DNA of 64,000 bases from Oceanobacillus polygoni (GCF_008304605.1 NZ_PIJY01000030.1:195155-259154); one strand, 5' to 3'; positions 45,753 to 56,500 are shown, numbered from the stretch's first letter. Notes: a model not told the origin generated them from the letters alone. Program-made: numbers and translations.

Positions 45753-48101
45753 TTACATTTCATCTAGTTGGGATGGACTAATTAATACTTCTCGTGGTTT
45801 ACTTCCATTCTGTCCGGAGATAATCCCTCGAGCTTCCAATGCATCAATCAAACGCGCCGCTCGGTTGTAGCCGATTTTAAAATGACGCTGCAAGAGCGAT
45901 GTGCTTGCACTTTTATGGTTCATGACGAATTGAATTGCTTCGTCCATTAATTCATCTGCATCTTCGTCCAGCGTGATTTGTTCCAGCAATTGCTCCTGTT
46001 CAAATAGATAGTTCGGTTCTGCTAAACTCCGCGCGTAACTTGTGACTCGTTCGATTTCCTCATCGGAGACAAATGGGCCCTGTAAGCGAACGCTTTGTCC
46101 AGCACCGTTCTCAACGAATAACATGTCGCCTCTTCCAAGAAGTTTTTCCGCTCCACTTGAATCAATAATCGTCCGCGAATCGATTTGTGACGATACACTA
46201 AAAGCAATTCGGGTTGGGATATTCGCTTTAATAAGACCTGTAATTACGTCAACAGACGGACGCTGTGTAGCCAATAACAAATGAATCCCACATGCTCTCG
46301 CTTTTTGAGCAATTCGACTAATGGAATCCTCGACATCCTGCGGTGACATCATCATTAAGTCAGCAAGCTCATCAATAACAATAACGATGAAAGGCATTTT
46401 TGCACTGCTGCGCCCAAGTTTCGTCACCTTCTGATTATAACGTTCAATGTCCCTGACACCTTCTTGGACGAATTTCTCATAACGGTCTTCCATTTCATTA
46501 ACCGCCCACTTCAGACTCTGTGTTGCAGCTTTGACATCTGTTATGACTGGTGCAACTAAATGCGGGATGCCGTTGTAAGGTGCAAGCTCAACCATTTTTG
46601 GGTCAATAAGCAAGAATTTAACATCTTCATGATTTGCCTTGTAGATAAGACTAATTAAGATCGTGTTAATACAAACACTCTTCCCTGACCCTGTTGCACC
46701 TGCAATCAATCCATGTGGCATTTTTTGGATATTCGTCACCTTTGGATTACCTTCAATCGTTAGTCCGAGTGCAATGCTTAGTGGCGATTCACTTTCTTTA
46801 AATTCCTTTGTTTCAAAAATACGTTGTAAGCCTACCATTTCTGCTTTCGGGTTGGGTATCTCGATTCCAACCGTATTTTTCCCCGGAATCGGTGCTTCAA
46901 TACGGATATCTCGTGCAGACATATTCAATTTCAAATCATCGGAAAGATTTTTAATCTTACTTACCTTTACTCCTAGCTCCGGATGAACTTCAAATCTCGT
47001 AACAGACGGACCTTGTGTCGCTTTAACGACACGTGCACGTACATTAAAATATTTTAATGTTTGTTCCAGCAGTTGCTGCTGTTTATTTACCCAAATCTGA
47101 TCTTCATTGTTTTTTTCTACTGGATCATTGAGTAAGTGAACTGGAATCTCGCGCACAGGCTCCTGTTGCTGGACTAAATCGATAACTTCTTGTTCAACTA
47201 CTTCTTGTTGATTCACTGGTGCGCTTTCGTACTGTCCGTCAACCTCTGTAGTCTGTTGCTGCTGCATTGCTTCATTGCGTTTTCGATCATAAAGCCGCTT
47301 CTTATCTCTTGGCGTCATGATAACATTGAATGGATCCGACTTACGTTCACTTCTTCTTTCCGATACTTGACGAGACTCTTGTGTACTAAGCGGATTAATT
47401 TTTTCTTTTCTAGTTCTTTCCCGCTCTTCTGATCGTACTTTTTCAGTCTTTACTTCATTTTCAGCAGGTGCTTGTGTCGCTGCGACCTCTTTTTCTGCTT
47501 CTATTACAGTGCTTGTCTCTTCAGTCATAGGAGTAGATGCTATCGTAAGGCTTTCAACTTCCTTGCTTTGCTCTTCGATTGGTGTTACAGCTTTTCGCGC
47601 TCGTTCCTCTGCTCTGGATAGGACTGAAGATTGCTCTTCATTGAGCTTCTCTTCCTGTATTTGATCCTTCCGTTTAAAAGCTGGGACATTTTCGATTTCC
47701 TTCTCTTGCTGCCTTTTTTGAAATCCATAAATCGGTGATGGTACGTCTGTCGGCTGGAATGGAACATCTGGATCCTTTTTGTATACTTTCCGATCCTGCC
47801 TAATTGGCTCTTCGTACATTCTTTCTGGTCGCTTTTTCTCTTGCTTCTTAATTTCTGGCTTTTCACGATCATTTTGCCTTTTAGGCGGTCGATTAGCTGG
47901 CTTTTTAGTTTGCTCATCAGGTATCACAGGGAATCGAAAAGAATTTCGTTCTGGATACTGATACATCATTCTTGCTTCAACTTGTTTATTTTCCTTATTT
48001 TGAAGGCTATGATTCGCCTTGATTTCCACAACTTCTTCTACTTCCACTTCAACTTCTTCGGTAAAAATGTTTTTAATTCGTTTCTTCCATTGATCCCACA
48101 T
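45753..48101 (-). CDS. sftA: SftA (YtpS), soluble FtsK/SpoIIIE-type DNA translocase
   Basis: 782 residues. Unlike SpoIIIE it has no N-terminal membrane helices. Residues 1-310 or so are highly charged and low in complexity (E/K/R/Q-rich). The motor follows: alpha/beta domain, Walker A GATGSGKSVCINT, Walker B VIVIDELADLMMM, and the C-terminal winged-helix gamma domain (VMNHKSASTSLLQRHFKIGY) that reads polar KOPS/SRS sequences. It moves DNA away from the closing septum and helps dimer resolution. The ATG at 48101 has a weak AAAGAG site; longer starts lack one. Confidence 0.93.
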   Translation of the reverse strand: MWDQWKKRIKNIFTEEVEVEVEEVVEIKANHSLQNKENKQVEARMMYQYPERNSFRFPVIPDEQTKKPANRPPKRQNDREKPEIKKQEKKRPERMYEEPIRQDRKVYKKDPDVPFQPTDVPSPIYGFQKRQQEKEIENVPAFKRKDQIQEEKLNEEQSSVLSRAEERARKAVTPIEEQSKEVESLTIASTPMTEETSTVIEAEKEVAATQAPAENEVKTEKVRSEERERTRKEKINPLSTQESRQVSERRSERKSDPFNVIMTPRDKKRLYDRKRNEAMQQQQTTEVDGQYESAPVNQQEVVEQEVIDLVQQQEPVREIPVHLLNDPVEKNNEDQIWVNKQQQLLEQTLKYFNVRARVVKATQGPSVTRFEVHPELGVKVSKIKNLSDDLKLNMSARDIRIEAPIPGKNTVGIEIPNPKAEMVGLQRIFETKEFKESESPLSIALGLTIEGNPKVTNIQKMPHGLIAGATGSGKSVCINTILISLIYKANHEDVKFLLIDPKMVELAPYNGIPHLVAPVITDVKAATQSLKWAVNEMEDRYEKFVQEGVRDIERYNQKVTKLGRSSAKMPFIVIVIDELADLMMMSPQDVEDSISRIAQKARACGIHLLLATQRPSVDVITGLIKANIPTRIAFSVSSQIDSRTIIDSSGAEKLLGRGDMLFVENGAGQSVRLQGPFVSDEEIERVTSYARSLAEPNYLFEQEQLLEQITLDEDADELMDEAIQFVMNHKSASTSLLQRHFKIGYNRAARLIDALEARGIISGQNGSKPREVLISPSQLDEM

Positions 48102-48181
48102 ATAATCACTCTTTCTTTTCATTGAAAACAATGTGCACGTATCACACGTACACAATAGGATTGAACTAATACATTCTATAA

Positions 48182-48210
48182 ATTACATATTCTTGCAATG
48201 ATAAAGTCAA
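48182..48210 (-). promoter_or_regulatory. Sigma-A promoter of sftA
   Basis: TTGACT and TGTAAT with a 17-base spacer on the minus strand, about 80 bases before sftA. Confidence 0.6.
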
Positions 48211-48421
48211 TCATTTTCTATTCTAGCAGTTTTTATGATTTTTTGAAACGTATGTAAGAAAACATAAGTTGAATTACCTGGTTTACCGCCATCTATTATA
48301 GGTCTCGAGCAATGGAGATTGTCTATGTAACTCAAGGAAGATGAGGAACTTGATGTAAATTCGATGCATTTTATCTTTCTAAACGCACACCTAGTCACTA
48401 GAGTTGGACGAGCAGGTGAAA
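48211..48421. other. Intergenic stretch between sftA promoter and ytpR terminator
   Basis: About 210 bases with no supported gene. A 74-codon minus-strand frame here is serine-rich, lacks a ribosome-binding site and overlaps the ytpR terminator. Confidence 0.5.
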
Positions 48422-48461
48422 AAAAGAACAACCCTGCACTGATGTGAAAGGTTGTCCTTTT
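48422..48461 (-). terminator. Terminator after ytpR
   Basis: Arms AAAAGAACAACC / GGTTGTCCTTTT (imperfect at the base) with an A-rich left flank that yields the minus-strand T tract. Confidence 0.75.
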
Positions 48462-48468
48462 GTCTCAT

Positions 48469-49071
48469 TTAAACTATAAATTCTTCTCCTACTGAATAAG
48501 AATCATCCAATACATAAATTCCTTTTTCCGCTGGAGCATCCGGGAGTCCTAATTCCTTTTGCGAACAAATCATACCATTCGATGGCACCCCACGTAATTC
48601 AGACGGTTTAATTTTCAAACCACTTGGCATTGTTGCGCCAACTTTGGCAACGACTACTTTTTGACCTGCATCCACATTTGGTGCCCCGCAAACAATTTGC
48701 AAGGTCTCATTGCCAACATCAACTTGGCAAACACTTAATTTATCCGCATTTTCATGACCATCCTTACTTGTTACATAGCCAACAACAAATTTTGGACTCA
48801 AGTCAAAATCAAGCTGATCATTCAATTGATTTACCGCGAATAATTGCTTAATCTCTTGTAATAAAGCTTCCGTCAGCTTTATCTTTCCTTTTTCTATTAA
48901 ATCGAAATGCTTCGATGCTTCAAATATATTGTAGCCAAGCACCTCTCCAGCCTTTGACGTTATTTTTGTAATTGAACCGAATGTTTCGTGTTCGATTTCA
49001 TAACGGTCACCCTCTTTGATTGGAATCAGTAATACGTCACCAATACCATCTGGGTTGTAAAAAACATCCAT
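48469..49071 (-). CDS. ytpR: YtpR, tRNA-binding (EMAP/OB-fold) domain protein
   Basis: 200 residues (B. subtilis 201). The N-terminal roughly 90 residues are a DUF4479-type domain. The C-terminal part is an OB-fold tRNA-binding domain like that at the start of PheT (VGYVTSKDGHENADKLSVCQ, then GAPNVDAGQKVVVAKVGATMPSG, read in two parts, and GMICSQKELGL). Its cellular role is not established. The ATG at 49071 is nine bases after AAAGG. It follows ytpQ by 14 bases in the ytpPQR operon. Confidence 0.92.
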   Translation of the reverse strand: MDVFYNPDGIGDVLLIPIKEGDRYEIEHETFGSITKITSKAGEVLGYNIFEASKHFDLIEKGKIKLTEALLQEIKQLFAVNQLNDQLDFDLSPKFVVGYVTSKDGHENADKLSVCQVDVGNETLQIVCGAPNVDAGQKVVVAKVGATMPSGLKIKPSELRGVPSNGMICSQKELGLPDAPAEKGIYVLDDSYSVGEEFIV

Positions 49072-49085
49072 TATTATCATCCTTT

Positions 49086-49892
49086 CTAGCTTTTTTCAGG
49101 TCTGTTTTTTGCAAGTATAAAGATTGGTTCCAATTTCTTATCTTCATAAATAAATGGAAGAGAGGTAATTGGAATACGTCCTTCCGCGAAAAACTTCATT
49201 GTCATCTGCGCTAAAACATCATACCCCATTTTATTCTGAATGTCAGCTACGATTAACACGTCTTGATGGGGAACAGCTACGGTTAAATCGCCTTTCGCAT
49301 TCGCCTTCATCTCTTCTAAGAAAGCTTCATTCAATATTCTGCTTGCATCATAGCCATCCTGCGTTGCAACAAAATAAAAATCATTATCTGCAACCTGATC
49401 ATGCTTATAATCAAGGCTCAAGGAACGTACATTAAATGTTGCTATTTCATCAATACGTGAAGCGGTCCAACCTTCTTGTTCGAGAAGCTTTTCATCAATC
49501 AATCGATAGGACTTCCCTAAATCAAGCGCATAAAAAACACGCGTTTCAGCTGTATGATCTTTATAGACAAGCTTTGCACCAGATTTGGTTTCCGTTGGAA
49601 AGGACGGGGAGCGCATTACAGGGTATATATGTTTCTCCATCCCTGCCAGCTGATGCTCCTCATTCATAATTCGGAGCGCTTCTTTCACATGCTCCTCCAG
49701 CTCATCGATAGCGACTTCTCCACGCTGATTGTATTTTACAATAACATTCGGTAATGTAATCGTAATTCCTTGGTTCGATTCCTTCCATTCTACTCGGAAA
49801 GTATCTTTATCACGATTAAACGAAGTCCTAAAATCCGCATTCGCAAACCGTTCTTCCAATATTTTTTTCATTTTAAAGCTCGTCATTTTCAT
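49086..49892 (-). CDS. ytpQ: YtpQ, DUF1444 family protein
   Basis: 268 residues (B. subtilis 269), cytoplasmic, no signal or membrane segment. The DUF1444 family is conserved across Bacillales between ytpP and ytpR and has no known function; the gene order suggests a link with thiol or tRNA metabolism, which is speculative. GGAGG lies ten bases before the ATG at 49892; the second ATG two codons later is further away. Confidence 0.9.
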   Translation of the reverse strand: MKMTSFKMKKILEERFANADFRTSFNRDKDTFRVEWKESNQGITITLPNVIVKYNQRGEVAIDELEEHVKEALRIMNEEHQLAGMEKHIYPVMRSPSFPTETKSGAKLVYKDHTAETRVFYALDLGKSYRLIDEKLLEQEGWTASRIDEIATFNVRSLSLDYKHDQVADNDFYFVATQDGYDASRILNEAFLEEMKANAKGDLTVAVPHQDVLIVADIQNKMGYDVLAQMTMKFFAEGRIPITSLPFIYEDKKLEPIFILAKNRPEKS

Positions 49893-49921
49893 GTAATCGT
49901 CACCTCCTGTGCTACCTGAGC

Positions 49922-50239
49922 TTATGCCGATAATCCGTCAATAAATTGCTCGATCTCTTCTTTTGTTTTCCGATCCTTACTAACAAAACGTCCAGCTTCC
50001 TTACCATTTACGAAAGCTAAGAAGCTTGGAATGCCATATATATCGTGTTCCTGACAAAGTTCAATAAAGTTATCTCGATTTACTTCGACAAATTGATACT
50101 GTGAATAGGCTTGTTCAATTTCAGGTAATATCGGCTCAATAACCCGACAATCCGGGCACCATCCAGCGGAAAACATAAAAATAACGCGTTCATTATCTTT
50201 TAAATCATTAAATTGCTCAACTGTTTCTAACTGTTTCAT
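49922..50239 (-). CDS. ytpP: YtpP, thioredoxin-like protein
   Basis: 105 residues with a thioredoxin fold. The active site reads AGWCPDCRVIEP (CPDC instead of the usual CGPC), and the cis-proline is in YGIPSFLAF. CPDC changes the redox potential relative to thioredoxin, so a bacillithiol- or target-specific disulfide reductase role is plausible. It is the first gene of ytpPQR, with a 29-base gap to ytpQ. Confidence 0.92.
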   Translation of the reverse strand: MKQLETVEQFNDLKDNERVIFMFSAGWCPDCRVIEPILPEIEQAYSQYQFVEVNRDNFIELCQEHDIYGIPSFLAFVNGKEAGRFVSKDRKTKEEIEQFIDGLSA

Positions 50240-50328
50240 TTCGTCTCAACTCCCTTTCCTTTTCTATCATAGCTTTGTTTCAAGTATGATTCAATTATCA
50301 AGGGTTAAACATGTGATTACTCTATGCT

Positions 50329-50841
50329 CTACTGCTCGATAGCAATTGATTTTGCAATGTTCATTAACTCACTTGCATCATTCTCAATTCTAGACTTTTG
50401 GGTATATGTGGTGATTTTAGCGCCACCAATGCCAATTTGTAATTCGTAGCCCTCTCCATCGTCAGGAAGAATCCGTATATACCCAAATTTATCATCATCA
50501 CTGTACGAATCCAGCACAAGTGCTTGATCAGACTGAGCAACATCGTAATTCAACTCACTTGAAGCGGGTTCAAATTCGTTATAAAAAACGATATATGTTT
50601 GCTTCCCATCAACAAGAATCAAATTACTTTCATCTTTGCTCTCTACGTCTACACGATCAGGTATATAAATAGAATTACTTTCCATTTCATAATTTGTTTC
50701 AATCGGTGTCTCGCTATAAAATACCGCTTCAGCCGCTTCTGTTGCATCTGCTAATGCTTCTTCTTCTGATTTAAGTCCACATCCAGCGAGCAATATAATA
50801 GCTAAAGCTGTTACAGATAGCGTAACGATTAAATTTTTCAC
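50329..50841 (-). CDS. Lipoprotein of unknown function
   Basis: 170 residues from GTG at 50841, seven bases after AGGAGG. The signal peptide MKNLIVTLSVTALAIILLAGC ends in a clear lipobox (LLAG-C), so the mature protein should be lipid-anchored on the outer face of the membrane. The mature part is acidic (E/D/S-rich) with no domain I recognise. An upstream ATG would put eleven unlikely residues before the signal peptide. Confidence 0.78.
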   Translation of the reverse strand: MKNLIVTLSVTALAIILLAGCGLKSEEEALADATEAAEAVFYSETPIETNYEMESNSIYIPDRVDVESKDESNLILVDGKQTYIVFYNEFEPASSELNYDVAQSDQALVLDSYSDDDKFGYIRILPDDGEGYELQIGIGGAKITTYTQKSRIENDASELMNIAKSIAIEQ

Positions 50842-50916
50842 GACGCTTCCTCCTAGTACGTACTTTTTAGCCATTGTTCATGATACTATGAAATGATTTA
50901 TTTTTAAAGAACAAAA

Positions 50917-51030
50917 GCGGAGAAGGACCAGTTAGCGAAGAACGGACTGCCCCAGTATTTTTGGGGTTCGATAGGTCGAACATTTCTAGAGAGGTGATAA
51001 AACTGGAGGCAGTCGATGAAAACAACTAAA
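50917..51030. repeat. Structured non-coding element, possible interspersed repeat
   Basis: GC-richer than its surroundings. Outer arms GACTGCC-CAG and CTGG-GGCAGTC (about 50948-51028) enclose two smaller hairpins (CCCCA / TGGGG-like, and TTCGA / TCGAA). It starts AAAAGCGGAGAAGGACCAG and ends CTGGAGGCAGTCGATG, a style reminiscent of short intergenic repeats in Bacillaceae genomes. No coding potential beyond a ten-codon frame. Confidence 0.5.
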
Positions 51031-51076
51031 GAACCAATAGAATCTTAGAGTATGCTTAGTCGGAAGCACTTCATCC

Positions 51077-51114
51077 AAAAAAAACGTGAACAGTGGAGGA
51101 CCACCGCTCACGTT
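51077..51114 (-). terminator. Terminator of the siderophore operon
   Basis: Stem ACGTGA..GTGG / CCAC..TCACGT with an AGGA loop; a run of eight A on the left gives the minus-strand T tract. It lies about 65 bases past the stop of the Sfp-type gene. Confidence 0.82.
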
Positions 51115-51181
51115 TCATTAATTTATAAAAACAAATTGCATTTTATTATACCAGGTTAACCTTATCCAAAGTTTTTAACTT

Positions 51182-51883
51182 CTAAATAACAGCGTTACAT
51201 AAGTGGTTAAAACTTATCTGATCAGGATGCTTACAAAAGTTATATTCACTTGCATCTCGCGCACAGACAGCAAGCTTGTAGCCTGTTGCAATTGTGAATT
51301 GCTTTAGCATGAAGTCCTTAACCTCTTCATTTCTATCCATATCTATAATAACGAAGTGGTCCACCTTTGTTTTTTTCACCCGAAACGAGTGAAGCGGAAT
51401 AGCCAACCCTTTTCCTAATGCCTTCACATAACTTTCTTTCATTGTCCAAAAATCATAGCATGCAAGACTTTTATTCTCTGCAGCAAGTATTTCCCAATAT
51501 TCAAACTCGGTAAAAAGCTGCTTAGCCATACATAAATCGAATGCCTTTACCTTTTCTACATCAATACCGACCTGCTGATCGTTCACCGCACAGACAACAA
51601 AATCACCAGAATGAGAAATATTAAATTGTATAGAAGGATAATCTGGAAAATATGGCTTACCATATGCATTTTTTCCTATAGTAATATCCTTCACTCGCTT
51701 CCCTGTCTGTTTATAAAGTACATGCTTAATCAACAGTTCACCGACCAATGTCCGGTAAGCATCAGCAAGGTGAAAGAATTTCAGTATTCGCTTTTGGCTC
51801 TCGTCAGATACATATGTCAGCAATGATGTTAAATCCGATTGGCTTTTTTCTTCGGGTAATCGGCAAATAAAAACTTCAACCAA
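51182..51883 (-). CDS. Sfp-type 4'-phosphopantetheinyl transferase
   Basis: Attaches phosphopantetheine from CoA to the carrier-domain serines, here presumably those of DhbB and DhbF. 233 residues. Conserved motifs are FNISHSGDFVVCAV, VGIDVEKVKAFD (magnesium ligands) and FWTMKESYVKALGKGL. The start is taken as TTG at 51883, eight bases after AAAGGAG, overlapping the MFS gene by eight bases. It is the last gene of the dhb cluster, so the activating enzyme is co-expressed with its substrates; in B. subtilis sfp is elsewhere. Confidence 0.92.
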   Translation of the reverse strand: MVEVFICRLPEEKSQSDLTSLLTYVSDESQKRILKFFHLADAYRTLVGELLIKHVLYKQTGKRVKDITIGKNAYGKPYFPDYPSIQFNISHSGDFVVCAVNDQQVGIDVEKVKAFDLCMAKQLFTEFEYWEILAAENKSLACYDFWTMKESYVKALGKGLAIPLHSFRVKKTKVDHFVIIDMDRNEEVKDFMLKQFTIATGYKLAVCARDASEYNFCKHPDQISFNHLCNAVI

Positions 51884-53297
51884 TCCCTTTGCTCCTTTCC
51901 ACATCATCCAATCTCAACTGTGGCTTGCGCTTATTTTCCGTTTCTTTAAATCTCATTGCAATGATCCATGCGATAATTAGAAATAAAGCAGCGCCGAACA
52001 ATGCATACTGATAGGTCAATAATCCAATATGTTCACCCTCTACTGCATCCGTTGCACCTAGTACACTGGCCAATATAGCTACACCAAGTACAGAGCCAAG
52101 TCGGTTTTGCATATTAAATAATGTCGTCGCCCTGCTCATAGAAGCAGAATCAATATGTTTAAATGCAGAAATTTGTGCAGCTCCTACGGTCTGGCCTAGG
52201 AAAAACCCTATCCCGAACATCAATACTCTCAGCAACCATGGATTAGATAATGCGGATAGTGCAATGAGTATAAATACAATAATGGTGCCTAATAGAGAAA
52301 AGATTAACAGACGCTGCAATCCAAGTTTTTTCAACGTCCAAGGCATGATCTGAGAAGCTACCATTAATCCAAGCGCTTCTAGAAATGTCGTTAGTCCTGT
52401 GTGTAAAGCACTTACATTTAATGCGTTTTGGTACATGAGCGGAAATACGTAGAGCATCCCCAATAAACCAGCCGCTGAACAGAGACTGATTAGACTCATT
52501 GTGCGAAACATCGGATCTTTCAAGAGGCTTAAATTGATCATCGGTTTATCGATACGAAGTTCTACAAGAACTAGCGCAATCATTAAAGAAATACCGACAA
52601 GACCAGTAATTAGAATTTCCGGAGAAGTCCAACCTTTTATCGTACCTTGTGTGAGTGCATAAATTGACATCGAAAAACCTGATAGCGACAGTAAAAAACC
52701 TTTATAATCAAATTTACCTACCGCTTCCTCCAGATGTTCCTGCAAGTATACCTTCCCTATTACTAAGGCCAATATGCCAATTGGAATATTTATATAAAAT
52801 ATCCATCGCCAGGAAAGAACATCTACAAGCAATCCGCCAATTACCGGGCCAAGTGCAGGTGCAAGTGCAATCGGTATAATAAGTATACGTGAAAGCTTTG
52901 GTCGTTCTTCATGGGTAAACGTTCTAAATAAAATCGCCATACCAACAGGGGTAAGAAAACCTGCCCCTATGCCCTGCAAAATTCGAAACAGGTTCAATGT
53001 AAACATATTGTGAGCTATTCCGCATAATGCCGACGCAATCGTAAATATTGCAAGCGCGGCTAAAAATACACGTTTCGTCCCAAAACGGTCTCCAAACCAA
53101 CCAGCTGCTGGAAGAAACATCGCTAAGCTAATGAGATAACCGATATTGATCGTCCCTGTAGCAGCAGGGGGAACGTCGAACGCTTCCACGATTGACGGTA
53201 ACGCAACATTAACAATGGTACTATCAAGAGCAGACATAAACATAGCGAGTACATAAACAATGACTACTGCTACTCTAGCATTAAAATATTGCTTCAT
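51876..53297 (-). CDS. MFS efflux transporter, DHA2 (14-helix) family
   Basis: 473 residues with about 14 hydrophobic helices. The family motif A region reads GWFGDRFGTKRVF (about residues 65-77), motif C reads LAPALGPVIGGLL, and the first helix contains MSALDSTIVNVALPS (motif D1). Proton-driven export is expected. The position inside the dhb operon, two bases after mbtH, indicates a siderophore exporter, the job done by YmfE in B. subtilis. Substrate is inferred from context only. Confidence 0.88.
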   Translation of the reverse strand: MKQYFNARVAVVIVYVLAMFMSALDSTIVNVALPSIVEAFDVPPAATGTINIGYLISLAMFLPAAGWFGDRFGTKRVFLAALAIFTIASALCGIAHNMFTLNLFRILQGIGAGFLTPVGMAILFRTFTHEERPKLSRILIIPIALAPALGPVIGGLLVDVLSWRWIFYINIPIGILALVIGKVYLQEHLEEAVGKFDYKGFLLSLSGFSMSIYALTQGTIKGWTSPEILITGLVGISLMIALVLVELRIDKPMINLSLLKDPMFRTMSLISLCSAAGLLGMLYVFPLMYQNALNVSALHTGLTTFLEALGLMVASQIMPWTLKKLGLQRLLIFSLLGTIIVFILIALSALSNPWLLRVLMFGIGFFLGQTVGAAQISAFKHIDSASMSRATTLFNMQNRLGSVLGVAILASVLGATDAVEGEHIGLLTYQYALFGAALFLIIAWIIAMRFKETENKRKPQLRLDDVERSKGIG

Positions 53298-53299
53298 TC

Positions 53300-53524
53300 C
53301 TAAGCCCTAGAACCAATGCTTTCAGATACTCTCAAACTATTTGGCATCTGATTATGCCAATGTGATTTAATATAATCCAGGCACTTTTCGCGATTGTCTG
53401 CTCCGTAAACATTTTCCCATCCTGATGGTATATCCAGAAAGTCGGGCCAGAGTGAATACTGGCCTTCCTCATTGATTAAGACTACATAAATCCCATCCGG
53501 ATTTTCGAAAGGATTGCTCATCAT
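53300..53524 (-). CDS. mbtH: MbtH-like protein
   Basis: 74 residues with the MbtH signature: [31 protein letters not shown] and CLDYIKSHW. MbtH proteins bind NRPS adenylation domains and make them soluble and active. It lies 11 bases after dhbF and 2 bases before the exporter gene, so coupled translation is likely. Two adjacent ATGs follow GAGGAG; either could be used. Confidence 0.95.
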   Translation of the reverse strand: MMSNPFENPDGIYVVLINEEGQYSLWPDFLDIPSGWENVYGADNREKCLDYIKSHWHNQMPNSLRVSESIGSRA

Positions 53525-53535
53525 CTATCTCTCCT

Positions 53536-56500
53536 CTATGAATCTATTAAGGTACGTCCATACATACTGTTTAGCTTTTTAGAAATAATTTCTCCGATTT
53601 CCGCCAAAGGTTCCGGCTGACACATGTCCTTATGACGACAATGAATATCATACGCTTCAAGATTCCCATGAATATAAGATTCCCATGCGTTAACATGTAT
53701 CGGGTCAAACCACTCTGGAATAATAGTCGACCGGAAAAAGAGAATATCACCAACAAATATTTCCGGTTCTGATTTGCTTAAAATATGTACAGACTGTACA
53801 TATGTTTTCTTCAAGTTCATAATCACAGCGTCATCAAGGCTTGCTAATGCACTACCGTCTTTCTTAAGCAACTCGATTACATCCTCCAATTCCAATGTCT
53901 TCTTCCCAAAACTTTCAGGATCATATCCTCCCAAGGCAAGTAAAGCAATCTGCGCTTCTGATTCGTTAGGCATATTGTTTATCGGAAGAAAATGATTTGG
54001 ATATGCATCCAGCATAGCAACAAGTGCAACCTTTTCCCCTTGTTGTTGAAGTTTTGCTGCCATTGCTTGAACAACATTCCCACCTAATGACCATCCAATC
54101 AGATGATAAGGACCTTCAGGCTGAACACTTTGTATCTGCTCAATATAATCCGCAGCCATTTCATCCAAAGACTTCGGATAGTTGCCTGGCTCCGAAATTC
54201 CTCGTGCCTGCAAGCCGTATATCGGAAAGTCCTTCCTTAATGCTTTGATCAGCCCCGCATAGCACCAACTAAGCCCTCCTGCAGGATGTACGCAGAATAT
54301 CGGTGGAAGACTACCGCTTCTACGCAGTGGTAACAACACGTTAAGTGCACTATGATCATCACCAATTTCCAATCGTTCAGCAAGCCCTGCAACAGTCGGA
54401 GATTCAAAGAGATTACCAATACTAAGCTCTATACCGAACGTTTCTTTAATTCGCGTCATCAACTGTACAGCAAGCAGAGAGTGACCACCAAGATGGAAAA
54501 ACTCATCATCGATCCCAACATAAGGCACTTCAAGTACTTCCATAAATAGGTTACAAAGGACTTCTTCTTGTGGTGTTCTTGGCCCACGTCCAGTCATTTC
54601 TACTGTATATTCAGGTTGAGGCAATGCCTTGTAATCGAGTTTGCCATTAGGTGTTAATGGAAATTCGTCGATCACTACAAACGCTGATGGAACCATATAA
54701 TCAGGCAAGCGTTTTGCAACCCAGTGCCGTAAATCAACACGCTCTCCATTTTCGTTTCTCTTTAAGACAACATAAGCTATAAGCCGTTGATCACCAGGTT
54801 GATCTTCCCTGCTTATCACTGTTGCTTGATCTATTTGAGAGTGTTCCGAAAGCACATGTTCGATCTCTCCTAACTCAATTCTGAATCCTCTTATTTTAAC
54901 CTGTTGGTCGGCTCTACCTAAATAATCCAGCACTCCGTAGTCTTTCCAACAAGCTAAATCACCTGTGCGGTACATTCTTGTACCACTCTCCCCATAGGGA
55001 TTAGCTATAAAGCGACCTGCAGTCAGATCGGCTCGGCCAAAATAACCTCTCGCTAATCCAGGACCGGATATATACAATTCCCCTACGACACCTAATGGAA
55101 CCGGCTGGAGAAAATTATCCAATACAAATACATCAAGATCAGGTATACCTTGGCCAATGATACTAGCTGCTCGTGCTGACAAAGTCCTCTCGCTAAGCTC
55201 CATGTACGTAACATGAACAGTTGTTTCTGTAATACCATACATATTGATTAGCTTCGGTGCATCATCAGCATGTCTTTCATACCAATCGTCCAATCGACTT
55301 AATTCGAGTGCTTCTCCTCCAAAAATGACATACCTTAATACTAGATTCTGCCCGATTACTTCCTGTTCCCGATCTGCCTGCATTAACTGATAAAATGCGG
55401 AAGGTGTCTGATTTAATACGGTAACTCCTTCTTGAACAAGTAACTGCAGAAAGTCAGCAGGTGAACGGCTAATCGTATGCGGTACAATAACAAGACGCCC
55501 GCCATACAATAGAGCACCCCACATTTCCCAAACAGAAAAGTCAAATGCATAAGAGTGAAACAGCGTCCATACATCATCTGCTCTAAATTGGAACCATTGA
55601 TCAGTTGCCGTAAGCAAACGATGAACATTTTGGTGAGGAATAACAACCCCTTTTGGAAGACCCGTTGAGCCGGAAGTATAAATAATGTAAGCTGGATGAA
55701 GCGGCATCAACGGCTGGACTCGTTCATGATCTGTCGGATTTGTAACCTTATTTTCATTTAACTTTTCTACAATTTCTTTTTTGTCCAAGACAATACTTGG
55801 AGTCACATCCGTTTCCGGAAGTTTGGCAGCATATGCTTCATTTGTAATGATAAACTTCGGCTTTACATCTTCTAGCATAAATGCGATACGTTCACTTGGA
55901 TAATTCGGATCGAGCGGTACATATCCTGCTCCAGCCTTCAATATCCCTAATAAACCGATTATCATTTCAAATGACCTTGGTAGAGCAAGTGCGACAAACT
56001 GCTCCGGGCCAACACCTTCAGCTATTAATAAATGTGCAAGCTGATTCGCTTTCTGATTCAATGTTTGGTAACTCATTTTTTCGTTTTCAATTACTAGTGC
56101 AATATTTTCTGGATGAAGCATCGCTTGCTTTTCAAATAGCGATGGCAAGGACAGCTCTTGCATATCTTCATTTGCACTTCCAAGTGTCAGCAACTTTTGC
56201 TTTTCTTCCTGTTCCAATATTTCAAGACGTCCAATCGGTTGCTCCTGATCCTTCACAGCTGATTCTAATAACAGAATAAGCCGTCTTACCATCAATACGA
56301 TCGTTTCTTCCGTAAAAAGATCCGTACTAAATTCTAGGAAACCATCTAAACCATCTGCATTTCCAATGTCATTAAAACGTTCACGAAACTCTAACGTAAA
56401 ATCAAACTTAGCTGCTCCTACACTATAAATCGATAAATCACTCTCTAGATCAGGTAAATCCAGGTCCGGAGCAGTTGTATTTTGTAGTGCGAGCATAATT

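Noticed and set aside
48207..48431. 74-codon minus-strand frame between sftA and ytpR
   Set aside because: No Shine-Dalgarno sequence, serine-run composition and overlap with the ytpR terminator and the sftA promoter.
50957..51051. Ten-codon frame MKTTKEPIES preceded by GGAGG in the structured element
   Set aside because: Very short; the GGAGG belongs to the inverted-repeat arm, so translation is not supported.
55881..56279. 132-codon plus-strand frame inside dhbF
   Set aside because: Antisense to a conserved NRPS linker/A2 region, no ribosome-binding site, no family; an expected shadow of a long gene.
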